In this document: one piece after another, positions 47,072-59,387 of the stretch
Layout: each line of letters begins with the position of its first letter
Position numbering within the stretch: the first letter of the stretch is position 1
Source of the DNA: Amaranthus tricolor
Taxonomy: Eukaryota; Streptophyta; Magnoliopsida; Caryophyllales; Amaranthaceae
Direction of reading: 5' to 3'
Assembly (NCBI RefSeq): GCF_026212465.1
Contig: NC_080049.1
Location: 6,642,064-6,706,063 of the forward strand
DNA length: 64,000 bases
Program-made: the position numbers and the translations under genes
The notes under the pieces: generated by a model
Database searches by the model: none
What the model was told of the DNA's origin: nothing
Seen by the model: the letters and a program-made list of their open reading frames with translations, nothing else

Positions 47072-48107
47072 CCTAATTAGTGTGATTAATTAATCCAAAA
47101 TAAAATTAATACACAACTTTTAACATATATAATTAAACCAAATTAACCCTATTTTACCCTATATAACCTTTATATTATTTAAAGTAATCAAATTCTTTAT
47201 ATTTAAATTACAAAAAATATATAACCAAAAAAAATCATTTTCTTTAATCAAATACACATAAATCAAAATAATAAGAAACTAATAATATACAACTACATAC
47301 ACAAGTAAATTATTCACATTCAAATATATTTAACTACATATATACATAAGTAAATTACTCACACTCAAATATTCAAGTACATACATAAGTAAATTATTTA
47401 CATTCAAATATAAAATACATACCTTGGTAATGAGATGTGATAATTTTGTTTCTACAATAAGATTATGTAACCTACAATGTAGAACAAAATCAAAATTAGT
47501 ATAAAAAAAGACTAAATCCTTATTAAAACACAATGAAGCTATTCTTGAAGAACTTAAACAAAGATTGAAAAATTTATACCTTGAAGAAGAACAAGTTTAG
47601 CCCTAAAGTCGTGGCTTTTTGAAGAAAAAACAACAATGGTGGGTTGAATAACTTAAAAAAAGATGGAGAGAAGGAAATTCGTGCAATGGGTGGTTATACT
47701 AATTTACTTATGTATAACACAGTAAATTAGCATGAACGAAATTGAAGAACACAGTAGAGATTTTCGTGGGTTTTTGCAGAGATTTTTGAGAACTTGAAGA
47801 AATGGAGGAACTTGAAGAAGAAGACAGTAGGTAGTCGTGGGTTTTAGGAATACAACAGTTTATATGAGGGTTTAACCAGATGAACGTTAAAACGCAGGAT
47901 TTTAATTTTTTGGGAAGGATTATTTACTGGGGGCAGGACAAAAACCGCAGCATATGATGTGAAAATAGCTTATATGCTGCGGGCAAGCGTAAAATCGCAG
48001 CATTTGAGTGTTTATTTTTTTTTTCCTAATTTTTTTTCCTATTTATTGCTGCGTATGTAAAAAACCGTAGTAAATGATTAGCAGCAGATACTTTTTTTCC
48101 ACTAGTG
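47072..48107 (-). other. 5' terminal region of the CACTA element
   Basis: Upstream of TNP2 on the minus strand. AT-rich sequence with candidate leader and intron sequence, then subterminal CTGCGG/CCGCAG motifs (about 47940-48090) and the terminal CACTAGTG. No separate gene is seen. Confidence 0.6.
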
Positions 48108-49412
48108 TAATTATATTAGGTGCAGCCTTCTTCATCTCAAATTTGGCTTCTCAATTAGTTACCAAATTTTTGCTGCATGCTTTCATTGTTTTAGATTGTA
48201 AGGAATTTATGTCAGTTAAGTCCCAAGACTTTATTAATGCACACTTAACTTGAAATTTGCTATCAAACAATTTATTCTACCAACATTTTTACATTTTCAT
48301 TGTTTCCTACTTTCTCTTGTAAATGGTTTTGCTATCAGTATTTGAAGTTTTGGACTTCTCATTTTTTTTTATTGTTGATATTAAACTAGTAAGTTGAATA
48401 ATTTTATTATTCCATTTGTTTCATTTTAATCCTTGACTATTTATTTATATGAGTGTCATTTTTATTTAAATGGAATGATTAAAGTATGAACTGAGGGAGT
48501 ATTAAGTTGATAATATTTAGATTATCAACAGAAAGAAACTTAATTGAATAATATAACTATGTCTATAATTGATGGAAATATTAATGGAGTCTAAAAGCTA
48601 GCAAAATTATAGAGATTACTTGAAAAACAAAACCTCATAGCAAACTTAATAACGTGAAAAAAACTAGGTCTAATCCCGTAATTCTGTCTAATTATTGATT
48701 ATGGAGATTCTGACCATGTTTAATATGTTTAATCGTACAGGGCCAAAAAATTTTAGAGCCTCAAAATTAAATTTTGTGATATATGTTATGTATTTAAAGA
48801 TACAAAGTTGCTAGAAAATAATACAATATTTTAAATTGCACCGGCCCTTCTAAGAATTTTTCAAATTTAGCTCCGCCCCTGTTATTGATAACTGATTCTG
48901 AAGATATATTAGAGTCCTACTTTTAGTGAGACTCTAAATGTACATTTACAATCTTAAAGTAATTACTTTTAACATTAAAATGATTACTTATAATTTTAAA
49001 ATGACCATAATCTTAAAGTGAAGACTTAAAGAGATTAGAATGATTAACTAAATTTTAAAGTGATCAATTAGAGAAATAAACTGATGATAAGAGTCTGTGA
49101 GAGGATCTCATGCGAGATTTGCTGATTTTTTGTATGCTTTGGTGGACCGTGTATGCCTTTCAATTCAGCTGGGCCTTGGGGTTGACATTTGGGCTGCTTG
49201 AAGTATGGACCAGGGATGCTCTATGATTGTGATCAAATGTCATTATCATGAACCCATGTGATTTTTTTCTTCTACTCTTTTCATTCCTCAAGTGAGGAAC
49301 ATCTTGCTTCTCAATTCATCCTTTTAAATCTTTTTTTTTTTTCATTTCCCTTTTTTCTCATTTCCTTTCTTTGATCCACTTGATACTTTGGGTCATCTTG
49401 TCCAACTATCCA
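48108..49412. other. Non-coding region with two MITE-like remnants
   Basis: No gene supported. A Stowaway-like piece lies at about 48408-48503 (ATTCCATTTGTTTCATTTTA and ACTGAGGGAGTA at the ends). A hAT-like piece lies at 48738-48881. The rest is AT-rich. Confidence 0.45.
48738..48881. mobile_element. hAT-like MITE, 144 bp
   Basis: It begins CAGGGCCAAAAAATTTTAG and ends TTTAGCTCCGCCCCTG, whose reverse starts CAGGGGCGGAGC, an end common to plant hAT MITEs. I found no clean 8-bp target duplication, so this is tentative. Confidence 0.4.
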
Positions 49413-49929
49413 TTTGAAATAAATAAGCAAAAAAAATATAAAAAATTCACATAATAGTCAAAATTTTAAAATATTTTCTAAGATAAGCAGTTTTTTCTCA
49501 AAGCAGAGGTTTGGTTTGTTCGCTGTTACTAACAGCGAACAGAGAAGCTTGGTCAAAAAAAGTCAAGGTCTTTGTTCGTTGTTACTAATAGCGAACAAAG
49601 ATTTTGACCCTTTTTTTTACCAAACTTCATTGTTCGTTGTTAGTAACAGCAAACAGTTACGGTCCTAACATTAATTGCTGCATTTTTTTTCCATCATTTC
49701 CCCCAATGTACAAGGAAGTTTGGTCAAAAATAGTCAAAATTTTTGTTCACTGTTAGTAACAGCGAATAAAGATCTTGACTTTTTTTTATCAAGCTTTTTT
49801 GTTTGCTGTTATTAACAGCGAACAAGCCGAACCTCTGCTTTAGGAAAAAACTGCTTATCTTGGAAAATATTTTAAAATTTTAGCTATCATGTGAATTTTT
49901 TTATATTTTTTTGCAAATTTGTTTCAAAT
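49413..49929. mobile_element. Foldback MITE with long inverted arms and five palindromes
   Basis: The arms match over more than 100 bp. The left arm has TTCACATAATAG, AAAATATTTTCTAAGATAAG and CAGTTTTTTCTCAAAGCAGAGG. The reversed right arm has TTCACATGATAG, AAAATATTTTCCAAGATAAG and CAGTTTTTTCCTAAAGCAGAGG. The interior carries five copies of a 23-bp near-palindrome GTTCGCTGTTA-C-TAACAGCGAAC. It has no coding capacity. The outermost limits and target duplication are uncertain. Confidence 0.75.
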
Positions 49930-51741
49930 TTTCTCTAACTCTTGGTCTACTCTTTTGGGTTACTTTAAATCCTACACTCCATTCACTCATTAGCCCAACT
50001 AATTCACCACAACTATACAACTTCAATTAGCCTATATAAAAACTCGACCTATTTGATCTGATCTGTCGACCTACATCTTTAATGTAGGGTTACAAAAATA
50101 GTAAAAATTGCAAATTGATGGTCGAATACCCGACCCGCCATAATCGGGTCGAATTACGAGCCACAAAATGATTTAAAACGGGTATCTGATGACCCTTTTT
50201 TGTAGAAGGAACATTGTTTTAGAAAAAGGTGCTTTACTGAAGTGAATGCAAAACGCCAAAACCCTAGTATTGAAGTCTGGTGCGTAATTTATCACTTCTG
50301 CACCTCTTTTTAAAAACTTTTTCTCTCATTCTCTTCTCCTTCTTCACTTCAATTCTTGTCCGTCAAATGTTTTTTTGTCTCATTTAATTTTCTAGTGCTA
50401 CTAACATTAGAGACGGAGTAACCCGGCATACCCAACTTGTCACAATAATTTTGTCTTTTTAGATTTTTTTTAACCATAATTTTAGATCTTTGTTTTTTTT
50501 TTTTTTCATTTTAGAATAAAAGTGAAGACTGATGTAACTATTGAGAAAGGAATACGTGAATGAAATTAGAAGATTCACTTCTGAAATAATAACTGAGTTG
50601 GACAAGTGTTTAGGATGTGAGTGTAAACATAATGATGATGATGATTTTAATATATAGTCTTGGTAGTCCGGACAATGCAAGACCTATCCCATTCTTATGT
50701 CTAATGCTAGAGACGTGCTAGCTATTTTAATTTTGAGTATTGTTTGGAGTCCACTTTTAGAATTAAAAGACGCATTATTAATTAATTTTGTGTTCCTTTG
50801 ATTCTTAGAATTAGAAGCTCTCATTTATCGTCAAAATTATATTTATACTTCACATGCACCAGTTTGCATAGGTAAAATTTATTAGAGTTGGAAAGCCATA
50901 AAGAAGGTTAGCTTGTTTTTGTTATTAATTTATAATTATCAATAATGATAGTTTGTTTGGCGATACTTAAATTTTTTTGTGATATATACTGTATTGAAGA
51001 CATCGAACCAACCATTATAATTGAGGAGATCACTGATATCCCGACACAACAATTAACAAGTGAAGACTTTTGTTATAATGGTGTTTTATTTAAGCTTTAG
51101 AGAATTTGTGGATTTTTGAAGACTTTTGTAATTGTGCACTATAGTTTGTTTGGATTATAACAAAAGACTTATAATTTGAAGCTTGTTTGGGACTTTGGAT
51201 ATTATATGTTGTTTTTTTATTTTAGCATAATTTGATGAATGGTAACATCAATTATTTGAAGAATGATGAATAATGAATGATGAATAATAAGCTCGTCATT
51301 TGTGTCTTGAACGCTAAATATTTGATGTATTAATTATTTTAAAAAAAAATTCCATAAATTATTTGTTTAGCCATATACTAAAAAGAGTTCTGCCAAAAAA
51401 TTTCGCGCAAAAAGTATAAAAGTTATCACAAATATAACAAGGTACCTGGTCTCCTATTTATTCAACATCTCTTCGGTGTTTGGTTTTGATAAACTTGTGT
51501 TTTGTTTATGTTATTTGTGAGAATTTTTTCTAAGAATTCGTTTAAGATTTTAAGAAATTTAAGAAAGCATTTGAGATCTTGAGAAATCTTTTAGTTTGAA
51601 TTTTTGTTAAATATATGTAAATAATGATGGAATATAATAATATTGTAGAAACGTTATTTATTCTTAGAATTATCTTTATTGTGTAATTATCTCTTAATTT
51701 AGTAAAATTAGTATATTTTGTTCTTTGGAAACACAACGTTC
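49930..51741. other. Non-coding AT-rich region
   Basis: I see no gene or RNA. The last part may include the unrecognised LTR or leader of the remnant copia element that follows, but I cannot place its edge. Confidence 0.45.
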
Positions 51742-54700
51742 TTGACCATATCATCCCTCCTACCGAAGAAAAAGGACTAGCGGATCTTAAAACCGCCAAG
51801 GATGTCGATTTTATTCTTTGGAAACGTCTTGACACTATTGTTCAATAATGGATGTATGTTACTATATCTACCGACATTCATTAGTTCTTCCATTCTTGTT
51901 TTCGATGATACCGCCGAAAAAAGCTTGGTTGTAGATTACAACCATGTTTCAAGACAATAAGCATTCTCTAACCCTACATCTCGAAAACCAATTTACTAGC
52001 ATCAAATTGGTAAGTTTTTCTAGTACTACTGCATATTGCAATCGTTTAAAATAAATTGCAGATCAATTGGGCAACATCGATGCTTTGATTAATAATTCTC
52101 GTCTTGTGATAATTTTGCTCTTTGGTTTTCAAAGGACTATAGTAGTTTTATTACCCAAGTACAACAACATGGCCCACAATCACTTTTTAAAATCGTAAAT
52201 TAAACCTTGCTTCGAAAAAAACCACTATAGTTTAAGGTGATTTTTTATGACACTGAGAATGCATCTCTCTTCTCCTTACAACTCTCCTAAAACCCGCCAA
52301 AATAATCCCAAAAATATCCAATCCTCTACATCTCCACCTCATTACCGCCACAACCAACCTCCCACCTGTCAGGGTGGTCACCAAAACCAAAATCATAATC
52401 GACACCCCAACAACTGTCACCAATACAGGGGCCGTAACCATAGAATACTAAATCAAAATCACCAACCCAATCCATGACAACAAAGTCAATGGCTCCAATT
52501 TGGCTCAATTGGTAGTGGGCGAACTAATTCTAATGGCCCACTCCACCTTCTCCTTACCCATCTCAAAACTAGACTAGGTCTTTTTCATCAAAAAGCACCA
52601 ATAATCACACCAAAGGACATGGAATCCTTGGACCAAGCCTTCCCCATTCGACCCACTCTGCTTTTGGACAGCAACCCATAGATGCTACTTCAGCTCTTCA
52701 TACTCTTGCTTTTGATCTACCAGACTCATCTTGGTACATGGGCATTGGGACTAATTCTCATATGACATCGAACAATGGTAATCTTTTTTTTTATTCTCAA
52801 TTAAGCACAAATAATAATATTGTTGTTAGCAATGGTAAAATGGTCATGGTAATGAGATGTGAAGGCCGAAGCAACCTCTATCCATTGATCACATCCTTTA
52901 CTCCAAAATTTTCATCAAATTTTTCCGTCATCAGTTCTCTTTGGCGTGATCGATTGGGCCGACAAGGAGCATCCATCTTAAACTATATTGGAAAGCATAA
53001 TTTTATTTCTTATAATAAATTAAAAGACTCAAAATTTTGTAATTCCATCTTTAAACTATACATGTATGCCATTTTGATATTTTTCATAGTGATGCATGGA
53101 CATCTCCTATTTTGAGTATTTTTAAGCATAAATAATGTGAAATAAAAAATTTGCGATGTGATAATTGAAATATGAAAATAATCCCTTTTTTACCCTTTGT
53201 GCAAACAATGGTATAAATTTTGCTTTTCTTGCCATATACTTCTTCTCAAAATGATAGAGCCGAACATAATATTCGCTCTATCAACAACATGAGGAGCATT
53301 TTACGTGCTCATGCTCCCCTCTCACCATCATTTTGGCATCATGCTCTAAGTATGACCACCTATCTTCTAAACATCCTTCCAAATATAATTCTCAAAAATA
53401 AATCATTTTTCGAAATATTATACCATAAAATACCCGCCTATTCTCACATTAAAGATTTTCGGTGTTTATCTAATAAAATTATTATAAGTCGTTATCTCAT
53501 TTTTTAAGAAGCTTAGTTTTCTTTCTCTAAACTATATTCTCTCATCGCTTCTTCCTATGATTTTTTTCATGACGAAGTTCCCTCATATTCCATTAATTAT
53601 ATTACTCATAAGTCCACACCCACAAATGGTCCTCACAACCCAGCTTATATTAATCCTACTTCTGTCACCCATGATCAAAACAATCAACCTCTACATTCCC
53701 CCACTCCTCTAGCGATTGGGCCTCCTCAACCTATCCAGCCCACTACAACCCACCCGATACCAGTTGCCCCAAGCACCTACTAAATACAGCCTAATAACCC
53801 CACAACTCTATCTTCACTCACTAAACCCTCACTGCCTCGGCCCAATATTACATCTACTAGACCTTACACTTATCAGCCCTGTACTGATTGTTCTAACCAG
53901 CCCCCTCCCACATTCAAAATCCCTTATCAGCCAATTAGATCATCCCAGCCCAACAACATATATACTCCTTCCTTTACTTCATTCTCTGGACCTACCACTT
54001 GTAGTCAACAAAGAATTTTCAAACCCAATCCCAAATATCTTGAAGAACAACACAGCCACATTTCCAAATCTCCTTTACTGAAAAACCCCATTGCTTCACT
54101 TAAAGATCCTAATCGAAAATTGGTCATGTGTTATGAGTTTGATGCTTTGATTGAGAATAATACGTGAGATTTAGTTCTTAAACCTGTCAATGTCAATTTA
54201 CTTCGTTCTCTTTGGATTTTTAGACATAAGGAAAAGTCTTATGGTACTTTTGAGCGATATAAAACTCGTCTTGTTGATTATGGTGCAGGTCAACAGGTTG
54301 GTGTTGATTGTGGAGAAACCTATAGTCCTATCGTCAATCTGCTACTATTTGCACTATTCTAAATTTAGCGCTCTCTAAGAAGTGGCCTATTCACTAGCTA
54401 AATGTAATGTCATTCTTGATGATAATCTTAACGAAACAATTTACATGTATCAACCCTTGGGATTTAAGGATCTCAAGTAGCCTAATCATGTATATTGCCT
54501 CAAGAAGTCTCTTTATGGACTCAAGCATGCACCTCGAGCTTGGTATCAAAGGTTTGCTGATTTTGTTGTTACAATTGGGTTCATTCATAGTACTTTTGAC
54601 AAAAAACTCACTTTTCATCCACAAGAAAGCATCTGCTACTGCCGACCTTCTTTAATATGTGGAAATTATCATCCTAACTACTTTCTCTCCTTTATTTCTC

Positions 54701-55115
54701 AAAATCTGTTTGTTTAGTTTAAAGTTAAGAGTTTATTGTGAAACATTTGGGTACTCAAAGTTATTTTCTTGATATTGCTATTACTCATAATACGTTTGGC
54801 TTATATTTATCACATCACAAATATGCCAAGGAAATTCTTAGTGAAGCCAGGATGAGTTCTTATAAATCCTTTCCTACTCCATTCGACACCAAGATAGCCT
54901 AAACTTAGTTCCTCCTCCTCATCTCCCTTTGAAGATTCCACCTTATACCGCAATCTCGTTGGTGCTCTTCAATATCTCACTTTTACAAGACCTGATACAT
55001 CATATGCAGTATAACAAGTATATCTCTTTATGCATAATCCTATGATTCTCATATGCATGCTGTTTGTCGTATCCTTAGATATATTGGTGGTACGCTTCAC
55101 TATAGTCTTTATCTA
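51742..55115 (+). mobile_element. Old plus-strand Ty1-copia remnant (Ale/Retrofit-like), truncated by copy C
   Basis: Degraded reading frames occur in copia order on the plus strand: gag near 51760-52200 (DFILWKRLDTIVQ, LKTAKD), protease near 52730-52770 (SSWYMGIGTNSHMTS, with the catalytic DTG changed to GIG), integrase C-terminal part at 53220-53500 (PYTSSQNDRAEHNIRSINN, PSFWHHALSMTTYLLN), reverse transcriptase fragments at 54170-54650 (LWIFRHKEKSYGTFERYKTRLV), and an RNase H start near 55050-55110 (AVCRILRYIGGTLHYSLYL). Stops and frameshifts occur throughout. It ends where the LTR of copy C begins; the rest should lie right of the window. Lineage is judged by eye from motif wording. Confidence 0.78.
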
Positions 55116-56387
55116 TGAAGAAATACTAATGGATGATCGAATGCAACAAGAGGGGGGGTGAATTGTTGTGTAGTAGGTTTAAGATTTTTGCCTCTAATTT
55201 TTGCGGAATTATAATAAGTATAGAACAAAAACTTAAACTTAAAAACGAAAAGAATAATAAAAGAAGACAAGGATTTTTACGTGGAAACCTTCTTGGCCTA
55301 ATAAGAAGGAAAAACCACGACCCCCCGGGATTTCAAAATTCTCACTATGTTTAGGCAATTAGTTACAATTACACAAAACAATGTTTGCTTCACTTGAAGC
55401 TTCTCAATTCTCTAAATGCTTTACTCAAAGCTTCTCTACTTAGGCCCACTTCTCTTCTCTTCTCTTCTCTTCTCTTCTCTCCTTCTCTTTCTCTTCTCTC
55501 GATTCTATTCTCTATTCCCTTAGACTTCCCATAAGTCTAATTACAACAAAACACTCATTAACCCTTACAAAGCCAAATCTCATAAAGATCAAAATGAAAT
55601 TGTTGCTTTAAGAAAAATATTATAAATTAATTGGCATTTAAAACTTAGAATATTTTTCTCAATTAAATCTCCCTTAGATGGACACTCTCAATGCAACATT
55701 CATCTTCCCATACTGAACCGTAATTTCCCTCTTTTATAAGGAGAACAGCAAGCAGTGCACTCAGCCCATGTTCTCCACGAGTTGCACATATCCCACGTTC
55801 TCCATAACTTACTTACTCCCACAAAGAATGGAAAGTTAGTCAAAGGTAGGAGTGGAATGTAACTGCTGTACACATGCACGGTTAAAACATCATGGGTTAA
55901 GGAAGATCCTATTTTATAGGAGACCAATTCAAAGAAGAGAACAAGTCTCTTGAATTCCGAGTTTATAGGAGATAAACAAGGAGTTGATTTTCTCCATGTT
56001 TTTAGGCGAATTAAAATCATTTTGCCAATTAATAAATAAATTTAAATAAGCAACTAATTAAATTTTAACCTTTTACATTAACTAAAAACAGAAAACATAA
56101 TTTTCGTAACTTCCAGTCAATGTCTTCTTCGGACCTGTATCGTGAGGAACAGCACACTGTCTCCATCTACAACATTCGTCAAAACTTCAACTCTAGGAAC
56201 AGTAAACTGTCTTCAAGAGCAATTTCCCAACTTCTTGGATATTTGAGACATGTACTTCTTTCACGAATCAAGTCATAGGCTTCATCAACGATTCACATTA
56301 AATCGGATATATACCTACAAAACAATCTCTAAAATATGTTTGTTTATTTAAAAGTAAAGTCATCATCAAAACCTTAAGAGGCCAACA
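55116..56387 (-). repeat. 3' LTR of copy C
   Basis: 1272 bp, TGTTGGCCTCTTAAGG... at 56387 on the minus strand. The inner side is fixed by the polypurine tract. The outer edge at 55116 rests on 24 matches in 29 bases with the outer end of the copy A LTR (TGTAGAAATGC versus TGAAGAAATAC). A pentamer microsatellite (TTCTC)n lies near 55450-55500 and a TATA box at 55731-55738. Confidence 0.85.
55731..55738 (-). promoter_or_regulatory. TATA box of copy C LTR
   Basis: TATAAAAG on the minus strand in CTCCTTATAAAAGAGGG, at the place matching the TATA box of copy A. Confidence 0.6.
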
Positions 56388-57249
56388 AATTCCCCCTTTT
56401 TGATGATGGCAAACTTTATAAACAAACTTAAGTAAAATAGAGTAAAACAAAATTCATAGAGCATACTAGAGATTAAAGTAACTCTAATTAACTTAGCAAA
56501 TCAACTTGTTAGAATATAATTTACCAAGCATTCATAAACAAACAGTTTACTCTAAAATATCAAATATTTTTCAAAAGTTTTCAAAATTAATTAACTTAAA
56601 ACTTAAATGAAATAAACTAAGTTAAACGAAAATAAATAAAAACTAACATAACGAAAATAAATAAAAACTAACATAATAATAAAAATAAATAAAAACTAAC
56701 ATAATAATAAAAATAAATAAAAACTAACATAATAAAACTATAATAAACCTAATAATAATAAACATAACTTCTTAAGTATGTTCACAGAATCAAATATTCA
56801 TGAGGACTTCATGAGAACTTCAACAAACTTAGCAACACAGATGATCACTAAACTAGCATAAACACAGCAGCACACATATCATTCATAAGAATCAATATAA
56901 ATCAACAAGATATGTAACTGTGTATTCACTGCTCCTGTTAAGTTTGTGCAATAATCTTCCCCCTTTTGACATCAATCAAAAAGAATTGGGAGTTATCAAA
57001 TCTCAGCACAAACCATATAGATTTGTTAGTGATGAAAACAACAAACAACAATAATAAAAGCAAGTGCTATGAACAATGATTAAACCTGCATAGAGTTAAT
57101 TGTCACAGACCATAGAAAATAAAAACAAAGAAAAGTAGCAATTGTTCAAAGTTACAACAACCATGTACCCCAGATGGTACAAGGCAAAAAGAAAAATTGT
57201 TTGATAAGTGATACAGCCAACAAATTTTTTTAAACCAGAGGGAGAGGGT
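56388..57249 (-). other. 3' untranslated region of copy C with two polypurine tracts and a tandem repeat
   Basis: The polypurine tract next to the LTR (AAAAAGGGGGAA, minus) is at about 56391-56402, and a second is at about 56958-56968. Between them, at about 56626-56745, a unit of about 28 bp (AAAAATAAATAAAAACTAAC with variants) repeats four times. There is no gene. Confidence 0.75.
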
Positions 57250-58916
57250 TCAAGGGTCAGTCTCTTCATCAATGTACTCAGTCTGCACCTCCACTGTGTC
57301 CAGCTTGGCACCAAGGCGTTGTTCCATTTGGTTTAGCTGATCCACAATTGAAGCAAGCGAGACACGAGTTTCATCCTGAAATGCAATGAATTGAGACTGT
57401 AGATCAAGGAGCTTGGAGAGAATGGTATGTAAGGAAACTGCAGGAACAGAGTCAAAGTTAGTACAGCCAATATTGGGTGAAGTGTGTGACTGTGGTGGTG
57501 GTGTACACGGGATAGGTGATGATGGTGGTGATGGAATTTGATGTGGTGGTGAATTGGCTGGCTTGGGAGAGGTAGGTTCATCAGGTGTTGGCTCAGGGAT
57601 GGTGTCAGAAGGTGTTTCATCAACCAAAGTAGCCTTGCGTTTCGAGGCCAACCTCTTACTCTTCCTTTGTATTGACTTAGCCTTTTTCCTCAGAGCTATC
57701 ACAATCTCTTCATCACTTGTATCATCACAAAGATTATGATGAGCCTCTTCTCCTAAGGCTCCCTCCTGTTCTGCTTCCCCCTTACTAGGTTCTCCATCCT
57801 GTTCCCCTTTTTCTTCTGTTTCAATATGGTCAGTGGGGACAGGCTCTTGCTCCTTTTCCTCTTTTTCTTCCTGATCTCTCTCTCTCAATTTTTCTTCTTC
57901 TTTTTCAATATCTTCCTCATCAGATTCTACTTCAACAACCCCCTCATGCATCAATACTCCCTCATCATTCAATTTCAAATGCAAATTTTGTAAACATTTA
58001 GCACCAATTTTCATATTGGGACCCATTGGGAACTCCAACCCTTCCAATGGGACCTAAACTTCCTAAAAATCCATGTTAACAACCCTCCATAACCAATGAA
58101 ACTTTTCTTTTCAATGTAGTCTGATAAATGAGAGATCATCAATGAAGGAAAATTTATTTTAATATGTTTTTCCATGCAGTAAATCAAGGTGGCATCACGC
58201 AAACTCACTTGACTACGTTTTGAGTTTCGTGGTAAAATAAATCTGCGAGCAACATTGTACAATAATTTATGCATAGGGGACAGAACATTGTGACTTATCT
58301 TCCCCTTTTTATCAATTCCTAAAAATTTAAAAATTGTTCGTTCATTGATGCCTGAAAATGCAATCTTTGACCCAATATGATATGTATCAAAACCAATATT
58401 GGGAACATTAAACCATTCCCCTAATAATGCGCTGTTAAATTCAATTTTAACAGTTTTAACAACACTAGTACACATACCGCCATCATTAGAGAAATTTACA
58501 ATAAATTCTCTCATTAGGTTTGGAAAAATTGAATTGCAACTGAAATTTGACATTAACAGTTCCCATTCTTGATACTGTAAAATCTCATGCAATCTAGGAA
58601 AGTTCGTAGAATCATACCAATATTTGTCCAACCCGAACCCTACAGTCATCTCCTTTGAAACTTCTTCTGCGCTGTTTGGATCAACCTGCTTCGATCGCTT
58701 AACTACTCTAGAAGATGAACCACCTGTTGACATTTTTCTTTTGGTACTAGTGGGTTCAGTGGAGTGTTTTGGTGATTCTTGTGTGGTTTCCGTTGGTGTG
58801 GATGGTGCATCCTGCAGTAATGGTGGTGGAAGTACTACTCTTAGTGGTTTTGGTTGATCGGGCATACAGGATTTTGGAGTTTTCTTGCCTGATTTAGAGG
58901 ATTTGGGGGTTTTCAT
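57250..58916 (-). pseudogene. Third (env-position) ORF of copy C, one frameshift
   Basis: It opens at the ATG at 58914-58916 and is homologous to the third ORFs of A and B throughout. A 1-nt deletion near 58050, in the GGLLTWIFRKF region, shifts the frame; the original frame continues as 57250-58047. Parts: Ser/Pro/Lys-rich N-terminus, conserved globular block (KEMTVGFGLDKYWYDSTNF), acidic Glu-rich block, Lys/Arg-rich block, Pro/His-rich block, C-terminal heptad-like segment (LSKLLDLQSQFIAFQDETRV). No membrane segment is evident. Confidence 0.82.
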
Positions 58917-59387
58917 TTTTGAATTTTGAAGGTTTTTAGAGAGGAAGAAGGACGGTTCTTGAGTGAGAGATTGAGAGAAGGTTTGGGAAGGTGACGTGAA
59001 GCAGGGGTTTTTAAATTATTGAAGTGACGGTTACTCCTCCAAGTCCCATCTCTTTATTGCTTTGCATTACTTGAGTGAAGAAGAACCGTTTTCCCAAAAG
59101 CTCTCAATTTAAGTTGACCGTAAAAAAAATGTGAAATATGAATAAAATATAAAATAGGAAATAAAGAAATTAATTATGATTTTATGAATTATTATGAAGA
59201 AAATAATGAACATATTGCTTTGGTCTGTTTGAATTAACAACATGCAAATGTAAAAACATTCATAGTACAAACTTTATTACGTGTTTACTTGATCCATGCA
59301 ATAATTGATTTTCAATCAAAATATTGAGATTGATTCCTGACTTTTTCATTCTCATGATGCTTCAATGGGAAATATATGCAACTAACT
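58917..59387 (-). other. Spacer between pol and third ORF, copy C
   Basis: 471 bp of AT-rich non-coding sequence, comparable in length to copies A and B. Confidence 0.6.

Noticed and set aside
49518..49823. Regularly spaced palindromes considered as a CRISPR array
   Set aside because: Plant nuclear context, diverged repeats, inverted arms around them and non-unique spacers; a hairpin MITE explains it better.
52247..52477. 76-codon Asn/His/Pro-rich plus-strand frame as a host gene
   Set aside because: It lies between gag and protease remnants of the old copia element and fits its gag linker.
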